Shown piece by piece: positions 26,351 to 35,317 of a stretch of DNA of 64,000 nucleotides. The notes under the pieces were generated by a model, which worked only from the letters and a program-made list of their open reading frames with translations, was not told the origin of the DNA and did not search any database. The first letter of the stretch is position 1. Each line of letters starts with the position of its first letter. The stretch spans positions 151,434-215,433 of the forward strand of contig NZ_AQHR01000041.1 of assembly GCF_000390185.1 (NCBI RefSeq), read 5' to 3'. This stretch comes from Lunatimonas lonarensis (GTDB lineage Bacteria; Bacteroidota; Bacteroidia; Cytophagales; Cyclobacteriaceae). A program made the position numbers and the translations under genes.

Positions 26351-29041
26351 ATGGCCATGGCTAGCAAGTTGTCCTCTATACTCACCCATTACCGTCAATA
26401 CCAGGCAGATCAGGTGTTGACGCACACCCAGTTGAATGAAAGCATTGCCTTTTTTGAGGATCAGGACAGGCTAACGCGCATTGGACTGATCGGCGTTGGC
26501 ATCGTGAATGGTCTAGCGGTTTCGATGCGACAGGAGGGAGTTCAGCGGTTTATAGAAATAAGCCAAGGCTATGGCATTACCACTGATGGCGACCTGATTA
26601 CGTTGCGGACAGATATTCCCGACGCCAACCGTAAAGAAAAATCAATAGAAATAGATCAGCTTTCCTTTTCCCATTACCGCCCTTTTGAAGATGACAAAGC
26701 GAGGTATCCACTTTTCCACCAAAACGGCATCCAAACGGTTCCTCTTCTGCAACTCTGTAGACCTACCGAAGAGGGAGCCCTGCCTCTCCAGCAGTTGGTT
26801 AATGGCGGTGACATGGTGCTTATGTTGTATTTGGAAAGCTATTCCAGGGATGCAGACCTATGTGGAGATATCAACTGTGATACCCAGGGAGTCGAACAGA
26901 TAGCAGCACACCATTTTTTGCTTATTGATCGGGATGTCGCTGATGACCTGTTGAATGCGGACCCTATTTACCGGCGTTTCGAGCAGTTGCGGCTTGCGGT
27001 ATCTGCCCTGACGCCACTGTATCCATTGAATGTGGTGATAACAGCGGCCAACGCCCAGTCACCAGTTCAGTTGGACAGATTGTACCGAGACGCCATCATC
27101 CAGGGAAACAGCATCGCTGAGTTTACTGACGCTGTTTCAACGATATTAAACAATACCCAATTTCTTTGGGAGGGTGACTCGGATATCCAACGGTTGTCCC
27201 AACAACTCGCAGCTAGGCTTTCCCAACACTTTTCGTTTCCGGCAAATGCCCCCTTTCAATATAATCAGTATCGATACCGTTTGCTTTCTGATTTATTGGA
27301 GGTTTATCGTCGGTTAATTAGCGAATTGGCCTCCTTTGCGGGGTTGGAGAACCCTTCCATACGGGCATTTCCAAAGCATCTTTTTTTGGGAGACTTGGCA
27401 GGCACCAATTTCCGACATGGGTTTTATCCTTCTCCAGCTATTTCGGATTTTCGGGAAAAGAAGCACCGGATCAACAGTTACCTGAGAAAGATCTGTTTCA
27501 TGTTGGACACATTCAGCCTGACCCATGCAAATGAAGTACGGTTGGTTCCCTCCGGGGAACATCCAGCATCCGGCTTGGTTCCCAGCATTCCCTTTTATTA
27601 CCAGTCAACTATAGGGCTTAGGGAGAATTGGTCGACAACTCCGGGGGTAGATGCCATACGGTACTCCTATAACCTAGGGGAGAATCCCCTTTTGATTGAA
27701 AACGAGCATGCTGACTTCTATTTTCTTGGCGGGCATTTACGGGGAAATGCAGAAAATGTCTTTCAGGCAATAACCAATATCCAACTGCAGTTTGGTCTGG
27801 ATTTTACGATCTATCGATTTGATTATGATCAATTCGGGGAATTTGCCAGGTTCCTCCGGTCCCATGGATCTTGTAGGCACCGGGCAGGCGTTCCCAAGTC
27901 GGGTACGCTGATACTTTTGAGCAGGGGCAACGAGGTGATCGGCGATTTGGCATTGAGCTACCGGGTGGTCGAACAGCAAGCTGTTAATGCGATCAGCCAC
28001 ATAAAAGTCGCTGAATCACGGTACCCTTGGATCAGTACGCTTAGTTACCTCAACAACCTGGCAAGAAGCCTCCGGGGTACTCCAAGGAGAGTAGGTGTCA
28101 TGCCCCGGTTCTATCGGCTGATAGTAAGGGAATATAGCATCAATGGTGTATCACAGATTGCCGGCATCACCGAGCTGCTGGTTCCACTGGAGGAAATTTT
28201 GGTCAGGAGGATGCACGCAATCACGGATGCCCTAAACAGGCGGTTTCCGGCAGGACTTGTTTTTGATTTTAATGAGCAATTGAAGCGGTTTTCCATCGTC
28301 CGTGCTTTTGATGATCAGTTTAGGATCACCTTTGCGGATACCACGCTTTCCTTGAATGCACCGGCGTTTACCTACACCGAGGAGGGCATGTTTAGATCGG
28401 ACAGGCAGTTTAGGATAAATGCGATCCGAAACGAAGAGCGTCGCAGGTATCGTGAAAGTACCTACAGGCAGTTGCAGTCCGAATTTGCCCCGGAAAACAA
28501 GGATGATGATTTTGGAAAATATCAGGGAAAATGGGCAGAGTGGTATAGACTCATTGATCAGCTCGGGAGGTCGGGCAATGCCCTGGTAACGCCGAGATTG
28601 ATCAGCAGACAAAATCAATTACCTGCATCGGTACGAACCCTTGTTACGGGCGTGTTTAATCGGCTGAATGCAACGGGAAGGCCGTTTCAGCTTTTTTTGA
28701 CCGGTGATTGGCTGGATGGCAGCTGGGTAAGCACAGAGATGATCACCCGGTATGGAAGCAGTAGAAATACCAATGATCCAATTGTCCGGTTTTTGAGGAT
28801 AAGAGAGACCCTGCACCACAAAACCCAAGCCACCAAAGCCTCGCTGTTTTTGGTGCTTGGAAGGGAAGCAGACCGGGAATTTTTTGAAAACTTGGCAAGT
28901 ACACTCACCGAGACCGTAGATATGTATATCGATGGTCCTAGAGTAGGAAGAAGGGTATTGTTGATCGATACAATCGCCCGTATTCAGATCACAGGATCAA
29001 CTGGCACTGCGACGGCGATTGCTAACCCACTGAGAAGATGA
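26351..29041 (+). CDS. Large eCIS protein at the tail-fibre position, function unknown
   Basis: An 896-aa protein (ATG at 26351; ATG at 26357 is an equal alternative). The N-terminus contains YQADQVLTHTQLNESIAFFE then LTRIGLIGVGIVNGLAV and ISQGYGITTDGDLITL, a pattern I recall in large eCIS proteins of Bacteroidota. No fibre repeat, collagen-like run, adenovirus-type knob or metalloprotease motif is visible. Gene order places it where Afp13/Pvc13 (fibre) lies, between Afp12 and the CIS_TMP gene. It could be a baseplate-attached appendage, a cage component or an adaptor. Neither a signal peptide nor membrane segments are present. Confidence 0.75.
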   Translation: MAMASKLSSILTHYRQYQADQVLTHTQLNESIAFFEDQDRLTRIGLIGVGIVNGLAVSMRQEGVQRFIEISQGYGITTDGDLITLRTDIPDANRKEKSIEIDQLSFSHYRPFEDDKARYPLFHQNGIQTVPLLQLCRPTEEGALPLQQLVNGGDMVLMLYLESYSRDADLCGDINCDTQGVEQIAAHHFLLIDRDVADDLLNADPIYRRFEQLRLAVSALTPLYPLNVVITAANAQSPVQLDRLYRDAIIQGNSIAEFTDAVSTILNNTQFLWEGDSDIQRLSQQLAARLSQHFSFPANAPFQYNQYRYRLLSDLLEVYRRLISELASFAGLENPSIRAFPKHLFLGDLAGTNFRHGFYPSPAISDFREKKHRINSYLRKICFMLDTFSLTHANEVRLVPSGEHPASGLVPSIPFYYQSTIGLRENWSTTPGVDAIRYSYNLGENPLLIENEHADFYFLGGHLRGNAENVFQAITNIQLQFGLDFTIYRFDYDQFGEFARFLRSHGSCRHRAGVPKSGTLILLSRGNEVIGDLALSYRVVEQQAVNAISHIKVAESRYPWISTLSYLNNLARSLRGTPRRVGVMPRFYRLIVREYSINGVSQIAGITELLVPLEEILVRRMHAITDALNRRFPAGLVFDFNEQLKRFSIVRAFDDQFRITFADTTLSLNAPAFTYTEEGMFRSDRQFRINAIRNEERRRYRESTYRQLQSEFAPENKDDDFGKYQGKWAEWYRLIDQLGRSGNALVTPRLISRQNQLPASVRTLVTGVFNRLNATGRPFQLFLTGDWLDGSWVSTEMITRYGSSRNTNDPIVRFLRIRETLHHKTQATKASLFLVLGREADREFFENLASTLTETVDMYIDGPRVGRRVLLIDTIARIQITGSTGTATAIANPLRR

Positions 29042-29044
29042 AAA

Positions 29045-29082
29045 GGGGCCATTCACCTGATTTCCGGATAGTGAATGACCCC
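29045..29082 (+). other. Hairpin in a 250-bp intra-operon gap
   Basis: A 12-base inverted repeat (29045-29056 with 29071-29082, one mismatch) and a 14-base loop, starting four bases after the stop of the 896-aa gene. No T tract follows, so it is not a standard terminator; it might stabilise the upstream transcript or limit read-through. The gap 29042-29291 is the only long one inside the eCIS locus. A 73-aa ORF crosses it without coding support. Confidence 0.5.
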
Positions 29083-29291
29083 TCATGGGCATGCTTCCTT
29101 GTACTTCCGTCTGTTACTGCCACATTATCACCTGAAGTCAAGAACTTACCGCCTGATGCTCTGCTCTACGTGTATGCCAAAAACCCAGATTGTGAACGTA
29201 CCGACCTTTTCCCTCTCTGCTTAACTCTGCCAGTAAAATCGACTCTCGCCGCGGTATAAATGTAGCAAAAAGATAGAAGAAAACAAATTTT

Positions 29292-30875
29292 ATGAAGGCA
29301 AATCGTGATGAAATATTGATCCAAAAAGTAAATGTGGAAGTCATCACGCATACGATGGACGCAGGTCGGTCGGTTGAACAAAACATCCATGAATTTTTAG
29401 AGAGACAGGTCTTCCCCCGATTGGAGGATCTACTTAGGGAGAAGTGGTCATTACCTCCAAATCAAAGCCTTCAACTGGATGAACTTTCGCTAACGGTTCA
29501 GGTAAACTCACCTTCGTCGCTACTCGACTTTTCCGTCCAGAGCACCGAACTCGACTGGATTGATCAGCTGGAAACCCAGCTGCATGGGGTTCTGAAAAGT
29601 AAAACAGACCGGCTTTTAAACAGCCCGGATACAGCCAGCTCAATCGAGTATCTTGATAGGTGGGACAGCCCTAGTACTAAAAATAACTTAAATTCAAACC
29701 ATTTATATAATTGTAAACCAGCTGAATATAGATTAATTTCCGACGAGAAAAAATCCCTTTTTGCGTGGCTCCATTTTGTTCGACACGGTACCAAACCTTG
29801 GTTTGCAGCGCATATGACCGCCGTTGATTTCATGCCTCCATCTAACAGCGAAAAGTGGATTCAACTGCCCGAATTTAAGGATCTGACAGCGAACGTAATG
29901 AGCCAACCCGAGTCGATTGGCAGGCTTTTCCTTCAACATAGCCAAAAGGATGTAACCCTGCTGATGTATCATTTATTGGGAGATTTCGTGGATCTACCTG
30001 AGTTTGCCAGATTGAACGGTCGCTTTAAGTCAAGCCTACAACGGATCAATCGGGTGATTCTCTTTTTCCTATGGATACGGGCCGGAAGGGAGGGGATAGG
30101 TAGAAGTTGGTCCGATTGCCTCACCGAACTAAAAAGCATCGTTCCGGTACTGGGTATCCCTACAATTTCGGTAGAAAACTGGCTACGGTTTTGGAACCTA
30201 CTACCTCAAATCCGACCATTTAAACCGGAACTTGACCAAACCGCCAAGTGGCTAGATTCCCTTGGACAGGTGTCCGGACAGGGGTTTAATAGGCGATCTG
30301 ACGAGTCTATCAATTTTCCAAATCAGGTTTCGGGAACAAAAAGTAGTCTCCAAAATGAATCTGATAAGGATACAGGGATACAGGCTCAGCTACCGCTTTC
30401 AAACGCCGGGCTTATCCTCCTTCACCCATTTCTTCCGGCTTTTTTCTCCGATGTCGGTGTAATCAACGAGAAACAGGAATTTGTGGACTCCCATTTAGCC
30501 GTTCATCTGCTTAATTATGTGGCCACAGGGAATCATCAGCCCTATGAGTTTGAACTGGGTTTTGAAAAGTTTTTGACAGGATGGAGGCAGGGCTATCCCT
30601 ATACCCGAAATGTCGTGTTAAGGGAAAGTCAGCGTGAAAAGGCCGATAAGTTGCTCGAATCATTGCTGAAAAACTGGAAAAGGTTGAAAAATACCGGTAA
30701 GGACACCCTTCGCGCTGAGTTTTTACAACGTTCAGGGAAGTTAGTGGAGGAACCTGGCCACTACCGTCTAATTGTCGAGAGAAAAACGCAGGACATCCTG
30801 CTGGAGGGGCTGCCCTATTCGTTAGGGGTGGTCAAATTGCCGTGGCAGAAGAAGTTGATATTTATTGAATGGTGA
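29292..30875 (+). CDS. CIS tape measure family protein (CIS_TMP, Afp14-like)
   Basis: A 527-aa protein of the family annotated as contractile injection system tape measure. The N-terminal block DEILIQKVNVEVITHTMDAG and the C-terminal blocks AGLILLHPFLPAFFSDVGV, AVHLLNYVATGNHQPYEFE and LPYSLGVVKLPW are the family hallmarks. Afp14/Pvc14 are proposed to set tube length. The protein is shorter than in some eCIS loci, and it lacks an obvious transmembrane or coiled-coil tail. A direct ruler function is family assignment only. Confidence 0.85.
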   Translation: MKANRDEILIQKVNVEVITHTMDAGRSVEQNIHEFLERQVFPRLEDLLREKWSLPPNQSLQLDELSLTVQVNSPSSLLDFSVQSTELDWIDQLETQLHGVLKSKTDRLLNSPDTASSIEYLDRWDSPSTKNNLNSNHLYNCKPAEYRLISDEKKSLFAWLHFVRHGTKPWFAAHMTAVDFMPPSNSEKWIQLPEFKDLTANVMSQPESIGRLFLQHSQKDVTLLMYHLLGDFVDLPEFARLNGRFKSSLQRINRVILFFLWIRAGREGIGRSWSDCLTELKSIVPVLGIPTISVENWLRFWNLLPQIRPFKPELDQTAKWLDSLGQVSGQGFNRRSDESINFPNQVSGTKSSLQNESDKDTGIQAQLPLSNAGLILLHPFLPAFFSDVGVINEKQEFVDSHLAVHLLNYVATGNHQPYEFELGFEKFLTGWRQGYPYTRNVVLRESQREKADKLLESLLKNWKRLKNTGKDTLRAEFLQRSGKLVEEPGHYRLIVERKTQDILLEGLPYSLGVVKLPWQKKLIFIEW

Positions 30876-30891
30876 TTTATCGATCGTAATC

Positions 30892-33800
30892 ATGGAAAAG
30901 TCCAGTCCTCAACCCAAACCAAAAGGCTCACATTACTTTCGAAAGAGTAGTAGTGCACCGGATTTTTTTCTTCCACAAGCCAAAATGGAGGTCAATGAGC
31001 CTGATGATGCCTTCGAGCAGGAGGCAGACGCAGCGGCAGAACAGGTTGTTGCCCGAAAACCGGTCGATAGTGCTTTCTTTGGCAGCACTTCCCTCATGCG
31101 GGAGGTGGATGAAGGAGAAGAGTCCATTCAATCAAAGGCAGATGGTGCTGAATCCCTTGGCAAGGAAGAGGAAGTTCCCGTTCAAAGGGACGTGGAGGAA
31201 CCGCAGGAAACTCCCGTAGAGCCCACGGTACAACGTGATTCATCTGAGGAGGAAGCGGCAATTCAGACGAAGGGGGAGGGCTTTATGGAGGCAGAAGAAC
31301 AGGTTCAGCAAGAAGAGGAGGAGGAGCCTGTTCAGGCCAGCGCGTCATCCGGTGGGCCGGTAAGCCCTTCGGTTGAACAAGGCATACAGTCGACCAAGGG
31401 AAGTGGGAGCCCTTTGGGAAGCAGCGAAAAGCATCAGATGGAGCAAAGCTTTGGGGCTGATTTTGGCGGTGTAACGATCCATACCGATAGCCGTGCGGTC
31501 CAAATGAGCCGTGAGTTGGGAGCCGAGGCGTTTACCCACGGTAATGACATATATTTTAACGAAGGAAACTACAATCCCGGGTCAAAGGACGGGCAGCGCC
31601 TACTGGCCCACGAACTGACCCATACCTTGCAGCAGGGGGCATCGGTTAGGAGGTTGGTACAAAAAGATGATGCGGATACACCGAACAATACGATAACCAA
31701 TCATTATGTCTCGGAGGATGGGGAGTTGGATTTAAGAGGGACAAGTAAGCTCCTAAAAATAAAAGATTTGCCGTTACCGGATTTTAAAAAGAATGCGGGA
31801 TATCATAAATCAGTCCCATTTAGATTGCCACCTAAGAGCGAGAGAAATACCGACCAAAGAAACAAGTGGGATACCCATATCAGGCAAAACGAAACGGGTA
31901 TAACCGAAAAGCTTGATGAAATCCTATCAGCGCAAATTCCCGCTGAGACCGGTACAACCACAGAACCAAGGTACTACCTCAAGCTAAAGTCGGTGCCGTA
32001 CAATCTGATCGGAACAAAAAGTGAGCTAAAAAACAGGATATTGAGACCATTTTGGGACTCTGCAGGTGCTTTTCAAGGTTTTCACGTTGATCATAAAACA
32101 GAAATTCAGTTAGGTGGAGAGGATGATATCCCAAACTATTGGTTGTTGGATGAAAAATCAAACGTTGACTCCGGCCGATTGATAAAAACAAACAAGGACA
32201 ATCAAATCAAAAAGGTTTTGGATGGAGCTAAACAATCCAACGTTTTTGATGTCACAGTTCCAAGTGCTGTAAAAGACGTGAGAGGCGATGATTTTACAGT
32301 CATGGTTGAGAACGTATCTTCTGATCCAACTGGGTTTACGCCAAAAACAATCGATGTATCAGAAGCGCTGGCGGGAACGGGAGTTGAAGGATTGGAAGCG
32401 TTGACCAGCGATGAATTGATTGCCTTAAGGGGAAGCCCTAATGAAATCGTCCTGTTTTTTAACAGTCTGGGAGGTGTCTCTCGGAAAGTGCCCTGGGAAA
32501 CCGACATGACCCAAAAAACAGATATGTCGGATGTAGGTGGTGGCGCAACTATTGGTTCAAATTTTCAGTTAACCGCTATCAATTATACCCATGGGCAGGG
32601 AGGAAGCATTACGGGCAGGGCCTTTCAAGGAAATAAATTTGTAAAAGATAAAGACTTAACGATAGATTTGGTTACCTCTCCAATAGTGGAATACGGAGGA
32701 GTGGTTTCTGGCAGCAGTCTAAGAAACGAAGCGAATAAACTTATAGCAGAACACCTCAGTCCGATCGAATTCTCACAGGTTGATTTTATTCCAGAAAAAG
32801 GGATTTATGCCGTTGGTGTTATAAAAGCTTCTTTGCCAGTGATTGAAGATGTTGAAATAGACATTTTGATCGATGGAAACAGCGTAAGGATTTCCAAAAC
32901 GTTTAACACAGGAGAATTTAAAGTTCCATCGCCATTTCAGGTAAAGAACTCGTCTTTGACGGTTTTTGCAGGTACTGAGGGGTTGGGGATTGAGGGGCAG
33001 ATTGATTTCGGGATAGAAAATGTAGGGGAGGGCTATATAGGTGCCTCTGCCTCTACCTCCGGTGGTTTTGAACTTGCCGGAAAATTCAACTTTGACTCCC
33101 AACTTTTTGATCCTGCTGAAATAAATGTGGAGTATAAAGACAACGTATGGACAATCGGTGGTACCATTGGCATACCGGCGGGAAAGGTGAGGGGGGTGAA
33201 GAATGCTACGATCACCGCTACCTACACTGAAAATACGTTCAGTGCAGAGGGCGACGCGGAACTCGACCTGCCCGGAATTGAAAAAGGATCCATGAGTGTT
33301 GCCTACGGAGCCGACGGGTTTTCTATTGGCGGTAATTTTGCTATCAGTGGTGACGTCCCCGGCATTCGTGGCGGCACCGTCGAAGCCAGGGTATCCAAAA
33401 GCAATGATGACGAAGGGTACAGCGTGTTTGTCTCCGGCACGGCCCAACCCGATATTCCCGGCGTCAACTCGACCCTATCCGTGACCTACGAAAATGGAGC
33501 ACTGACCATTATGGGCAACGCTGCCTATTCCCGGGGTATGCTTAGCGGATCCTTGGAAGTCGGTGCTACCAATCGAACCATCGGGGAAGACGGTCAGCCC
33601 TCGGGGGATCCAGATGATACCATGCGGGTATTTGGCGGCGGTACGCTCACCCTTCAGCTTACCCCTTGGCTTGCCGCTACTGCCGGCGTGAAATTTCTTC
33701 CCAACGGAGAAATGGAGGTTACCGCACGACTGGCAACCGATACGTATGACGTTTTTCCAAGAAAGGAATATACCAAAAACCTGTTTCGGGCACCTACAAT

Positions 33801-34446
33801 AGAGATACCTCTCTTTGCGATTCCGCTGGGCCCCCGTAGTTTAGGCCTGGTGGCCCAGATAAGTGGCGGACTGGACTTCAAAGCGGGTTTTGGCCCCGGC
33901 CAACTTCGAAATTTATCGGCTGAGATCACCTATAATCCAGATCATGAGGAAGAAACCAGCGTAAGAGGCAGTGGAAGCTTTGTTATACCAGCGGATGCCG
34001 GCTTGACACTTCGCGGCGATTTGGGTCTTGGGATCAGCGTCGCCATCGCCAGTTTATCAGGCGGAATTGAGATAGCGGGTACCTTAGGGCTGGAAGGAGA
34101 GGCCGCCGCCGGAGTAGATGTAAATTGGACGCCGCAATCGGGGCTTACCTTAGATGCCCGTGGCAGTGTCATGGTTAATCCCAAGTTTACCTTTGATATT
34201 AATGCGTTTGCCCGAGCCTCCTTGGGTATTGGTTGGTTTTCCATTTCCGAAACCTGGCGGCATAATCTTGCCTCCTTTAATTGGGGGCCGGACATTCAGT
34301 TTGGTATCGTTTTTCCCGTTCACTACGAGGAAGGGGAACCATTTGACATGTCGTTGGATGACATTCAGGTTATTTATCCCGATATTCAGGTGGTAGATAC
34401 CGCTGTGGGCCTTGCTCGATCGATTAAAAATGACTTATTTGGGTAA
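30892..34446 (+). CDS. DUF4157 eCIS cargo with HNH-like nuclease module (putative toxin)
   Basis: A 1184-aa predicted payload, ATG at 30892 (a TTG at 30865 lies inside the upstream gene). Residues 1-190 are acidic and low-complexity. A DUF4157 (eCIS core) domain follows at about 190-265, with FGGVTIHTDSRAVQMSRELG, AFTHGNDIYF and the motif H240-E-L-T-H244. Residues about 380-440 contain HVDHKTEIQLGG (H398, D400, H401), then N415 in PNYWLLD and N424: an HNH/His-Me-finger-like pattern. From about 550 the protein is Gly-rich repeated beta strand (VSGTAQPDIPGVNSTLSV type). No signal peptide. DUF4157 proteins are associated with eCIS loading. A DNase is likely, but the fold is not proven. Confidence 0.85.
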   Translation: MEKSSPQPKPKGSHYFRKSSSAPDFFLPQAKMEVNEPDDAFEQEADAAAEQVVARKPVDSAFFGSTSLMREVDEGEESIQSKADGAESLGKEEEVPVQRDVEEPQETPVEPTVQRDSSEEEAAIQTKGEGFMEAEEQVQQEEEEEPVQASASSGGPVSPSVEQGIQSTKGSGSPLGSSEKHQMEQSFGADFGGVTIHTDSRAVQMSRELGAEAFTHGNDIYFNEGNYNPGSKDGQRLLAHELTHTLQQGASVRRLVQKDDADTPNNTITNHYVSEDGELDLRGTSKLLKIKDLPLPDFKKNAGYHKSVPFRLPPKSERNTDQRNKWDTHIRQNETGITEKLDEILSAQIPAETGTTTEPRYYLKLKSVPYNLIGTKSELKNRILRPFWDSAGAFQGFHVDHKTEIQLGGEDDIPNYWLLDEKSNVDSGRLIKTNKDNQIKKVLDGAKQSNVFDVTVPSAVKDVRGDDFTVMVENVSSDPTGFTPKTIDVSEALAGTGVEGLEALTSDELIALRGSPNEIVLFFNSLGGVSRKVPWETDMTQKTDMSDVGGGATIGSNFQLTAINYTHGQGGSITGRAFQGNKFVKDKDLTIDLVTSPIVEYGGVVSGSSLRNEANKLIAEHLSPIEFSQVDFIPEKGIYAVGVIKASLPVIEDVEIDILIDGNSVRISKTFNTGEFKVPSPFQVKNSSLTVFAGTEGLGIEGQIDFGIENVGEGYIGASASTSGGFELAGKFNFDSQLFDPAEINVEYKDNVWTIGGTIGIPAGKVRGVKNATITATYTENTFSAEGDAELDLPGIEKGSMSVAYGADGFSIGGNFAISGDVPGIRGGTVEARVSKSNDDEGYSVFVSGTAQPDIPGVNSTLSVTYENGALTIMGNAAYSRGMLSGSLEVGATNRTIGEDGQPSGDPDDTMRVFGGGTLTLQLTPWLAATAGVKFLPNGEMEVTARLATDTYDVFPRKEYTKNLFRAPTIEIPLFAIPLGPRSLGLVAQISGGLDFKAGFGPGQLRNLSAEITYNPDHEEETSVRGSGSFVIPADAGLTLRGDLGLGISVAIASLSGGIEIAGTLGLEGEAAAGVDVNWTPQSGLTLDARGSVMVNPKFTFDINAFARASLGIGWFSISETWRHNLASFNWGPDIQFGIVFPVHYEEGEPFDMSLDDIQVIYPDIQVVDTAVGLARSIKNDLFG

Positions 34447-35316
34447 ATGACAGAAGAAGCAATAAACTGGAACAACCAAGGAGTAACGCATTTTTTCGAG
34501 CAGGATTGGGAAAAAGCCCATGCCTGCTACCAAAAGGCACTGCAATTGGATGATAAGAATCCCACGGTTTGGAACAATCTGGGACTGCTTGCACACCAGC
34601 AAAAAAACTACTTGGAAGCCTGCACCTATTTTCAACAGGCCAATGTATTGGACAAGAAGCCGGTTTATCTGGTCAATGAAGCCAACTCCCGTGCCATGAT
34701 GGGAATGTTTACCGAAACCGAAAGCCTTTACCTAGAAGCCATATCAATGCAGCCGAACCACGAGACTGCATTATCCTCCCTTGCAAAGCTCTATACGCAT
34801 CAGGGCAGATTGGACGAAGCCGCTGCCCGCTACCAGCAGCTGACAGGTATTTCCAATCAACCCATCTACCTTTTTGAGATGGCTCTGGTATTCATCCGCT
34901 TGGAAAGATTTGGGGATGCACTGCGCATACTGTATCCTCTAGCGGAAAACCAGCCTTCTACGGCCCATTGGTTTCAGATTGGGAGAGCCGAATACCTATC
35001 GAATAACCATGGTTTGGCCGATTCGGCGTTTAAGCGAGCATTGGCGGAAAATCCGGACGATAAAGCATCCAGAAATTTTTACGCGGTAAACTTATTGGCC
35101 ATGAACAGGGTAGAGGAAGCACTGAAACAATACCTGTTACTCTCCCGGTTATTCCCAGAAGACCATGAGATCCTGACCGACCTGGCAGTGGTGTTATGTA
35201 GCCTGGAGCGATTCGATGAAGCCTCTGGATATTTGAACCGGGCATTGGCTGTAAAACCCGAATACCCCAAAGCCAAGGCCTACAAAAAAAAGATAGAAGA
35301 GCTCGAACAGAGGTAG
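34447..35316 (+). CDS. TPR-repeat protein between eCIS cargo and ATPase genes
   Basis: A 289-aa protein consisting of about eight tetratricopeptide repeats (for example WNNQGVTHFFEQDWEKAHAC, VWNNLGLLAHQQKNYLEAC and EILTDLAVVLCSLERFDEA). No signal peptide. It begins on the base after the cargo stop and ends one base before the ATPase start, so it is co-translated with both. TPR proteins bind peptides or partners; here the position suggests a cargo-loading or assembly factor. This is inference, because known Afp/PVC loci have no fixed TPR gene at this site. Confidence 0.88.
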   Translation: MTEEAINWNNQGVTHFFEQDWEKAHACYQKALQLDDKNPTVWNNLGLLAHQQKNYLEACTYFQQANVLDKKPVYLVNEANSRAMMGMFTETESLYLEAISMQPNHETALSSLAKLYTHQGRLDEAAARYQQLTGISNQPIYLFEMALVFIRLERFGDALRILYPLAENQPSTAHWFQIGRAEYLSNNHGLADSAFKRALAENPDDKASRNFYAVNLLAMNRVEEALKQYLLLSRLFPEDHEILTDLAVVLCSLERFDEASGYLNRALAVKPEYPKAKAYKKKIEELEQR

Positions 35317-35317
35317 C

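Noticed and set aside
29038..29259. 73-aa ORF overlapping the end of the 896-aa gene by ATGA
   Set aside because: The coupling is attractive, but the product has no domain, has an unusual composition and crosses the hairpin region; opposite-strand ORFs of equal length exist here too.
30865..30891. TTG start for the cargo gene inside the CIS_TMP gene
   Set aside because: ATG at 30892, after the upstream stop, gives a better N-terminus.
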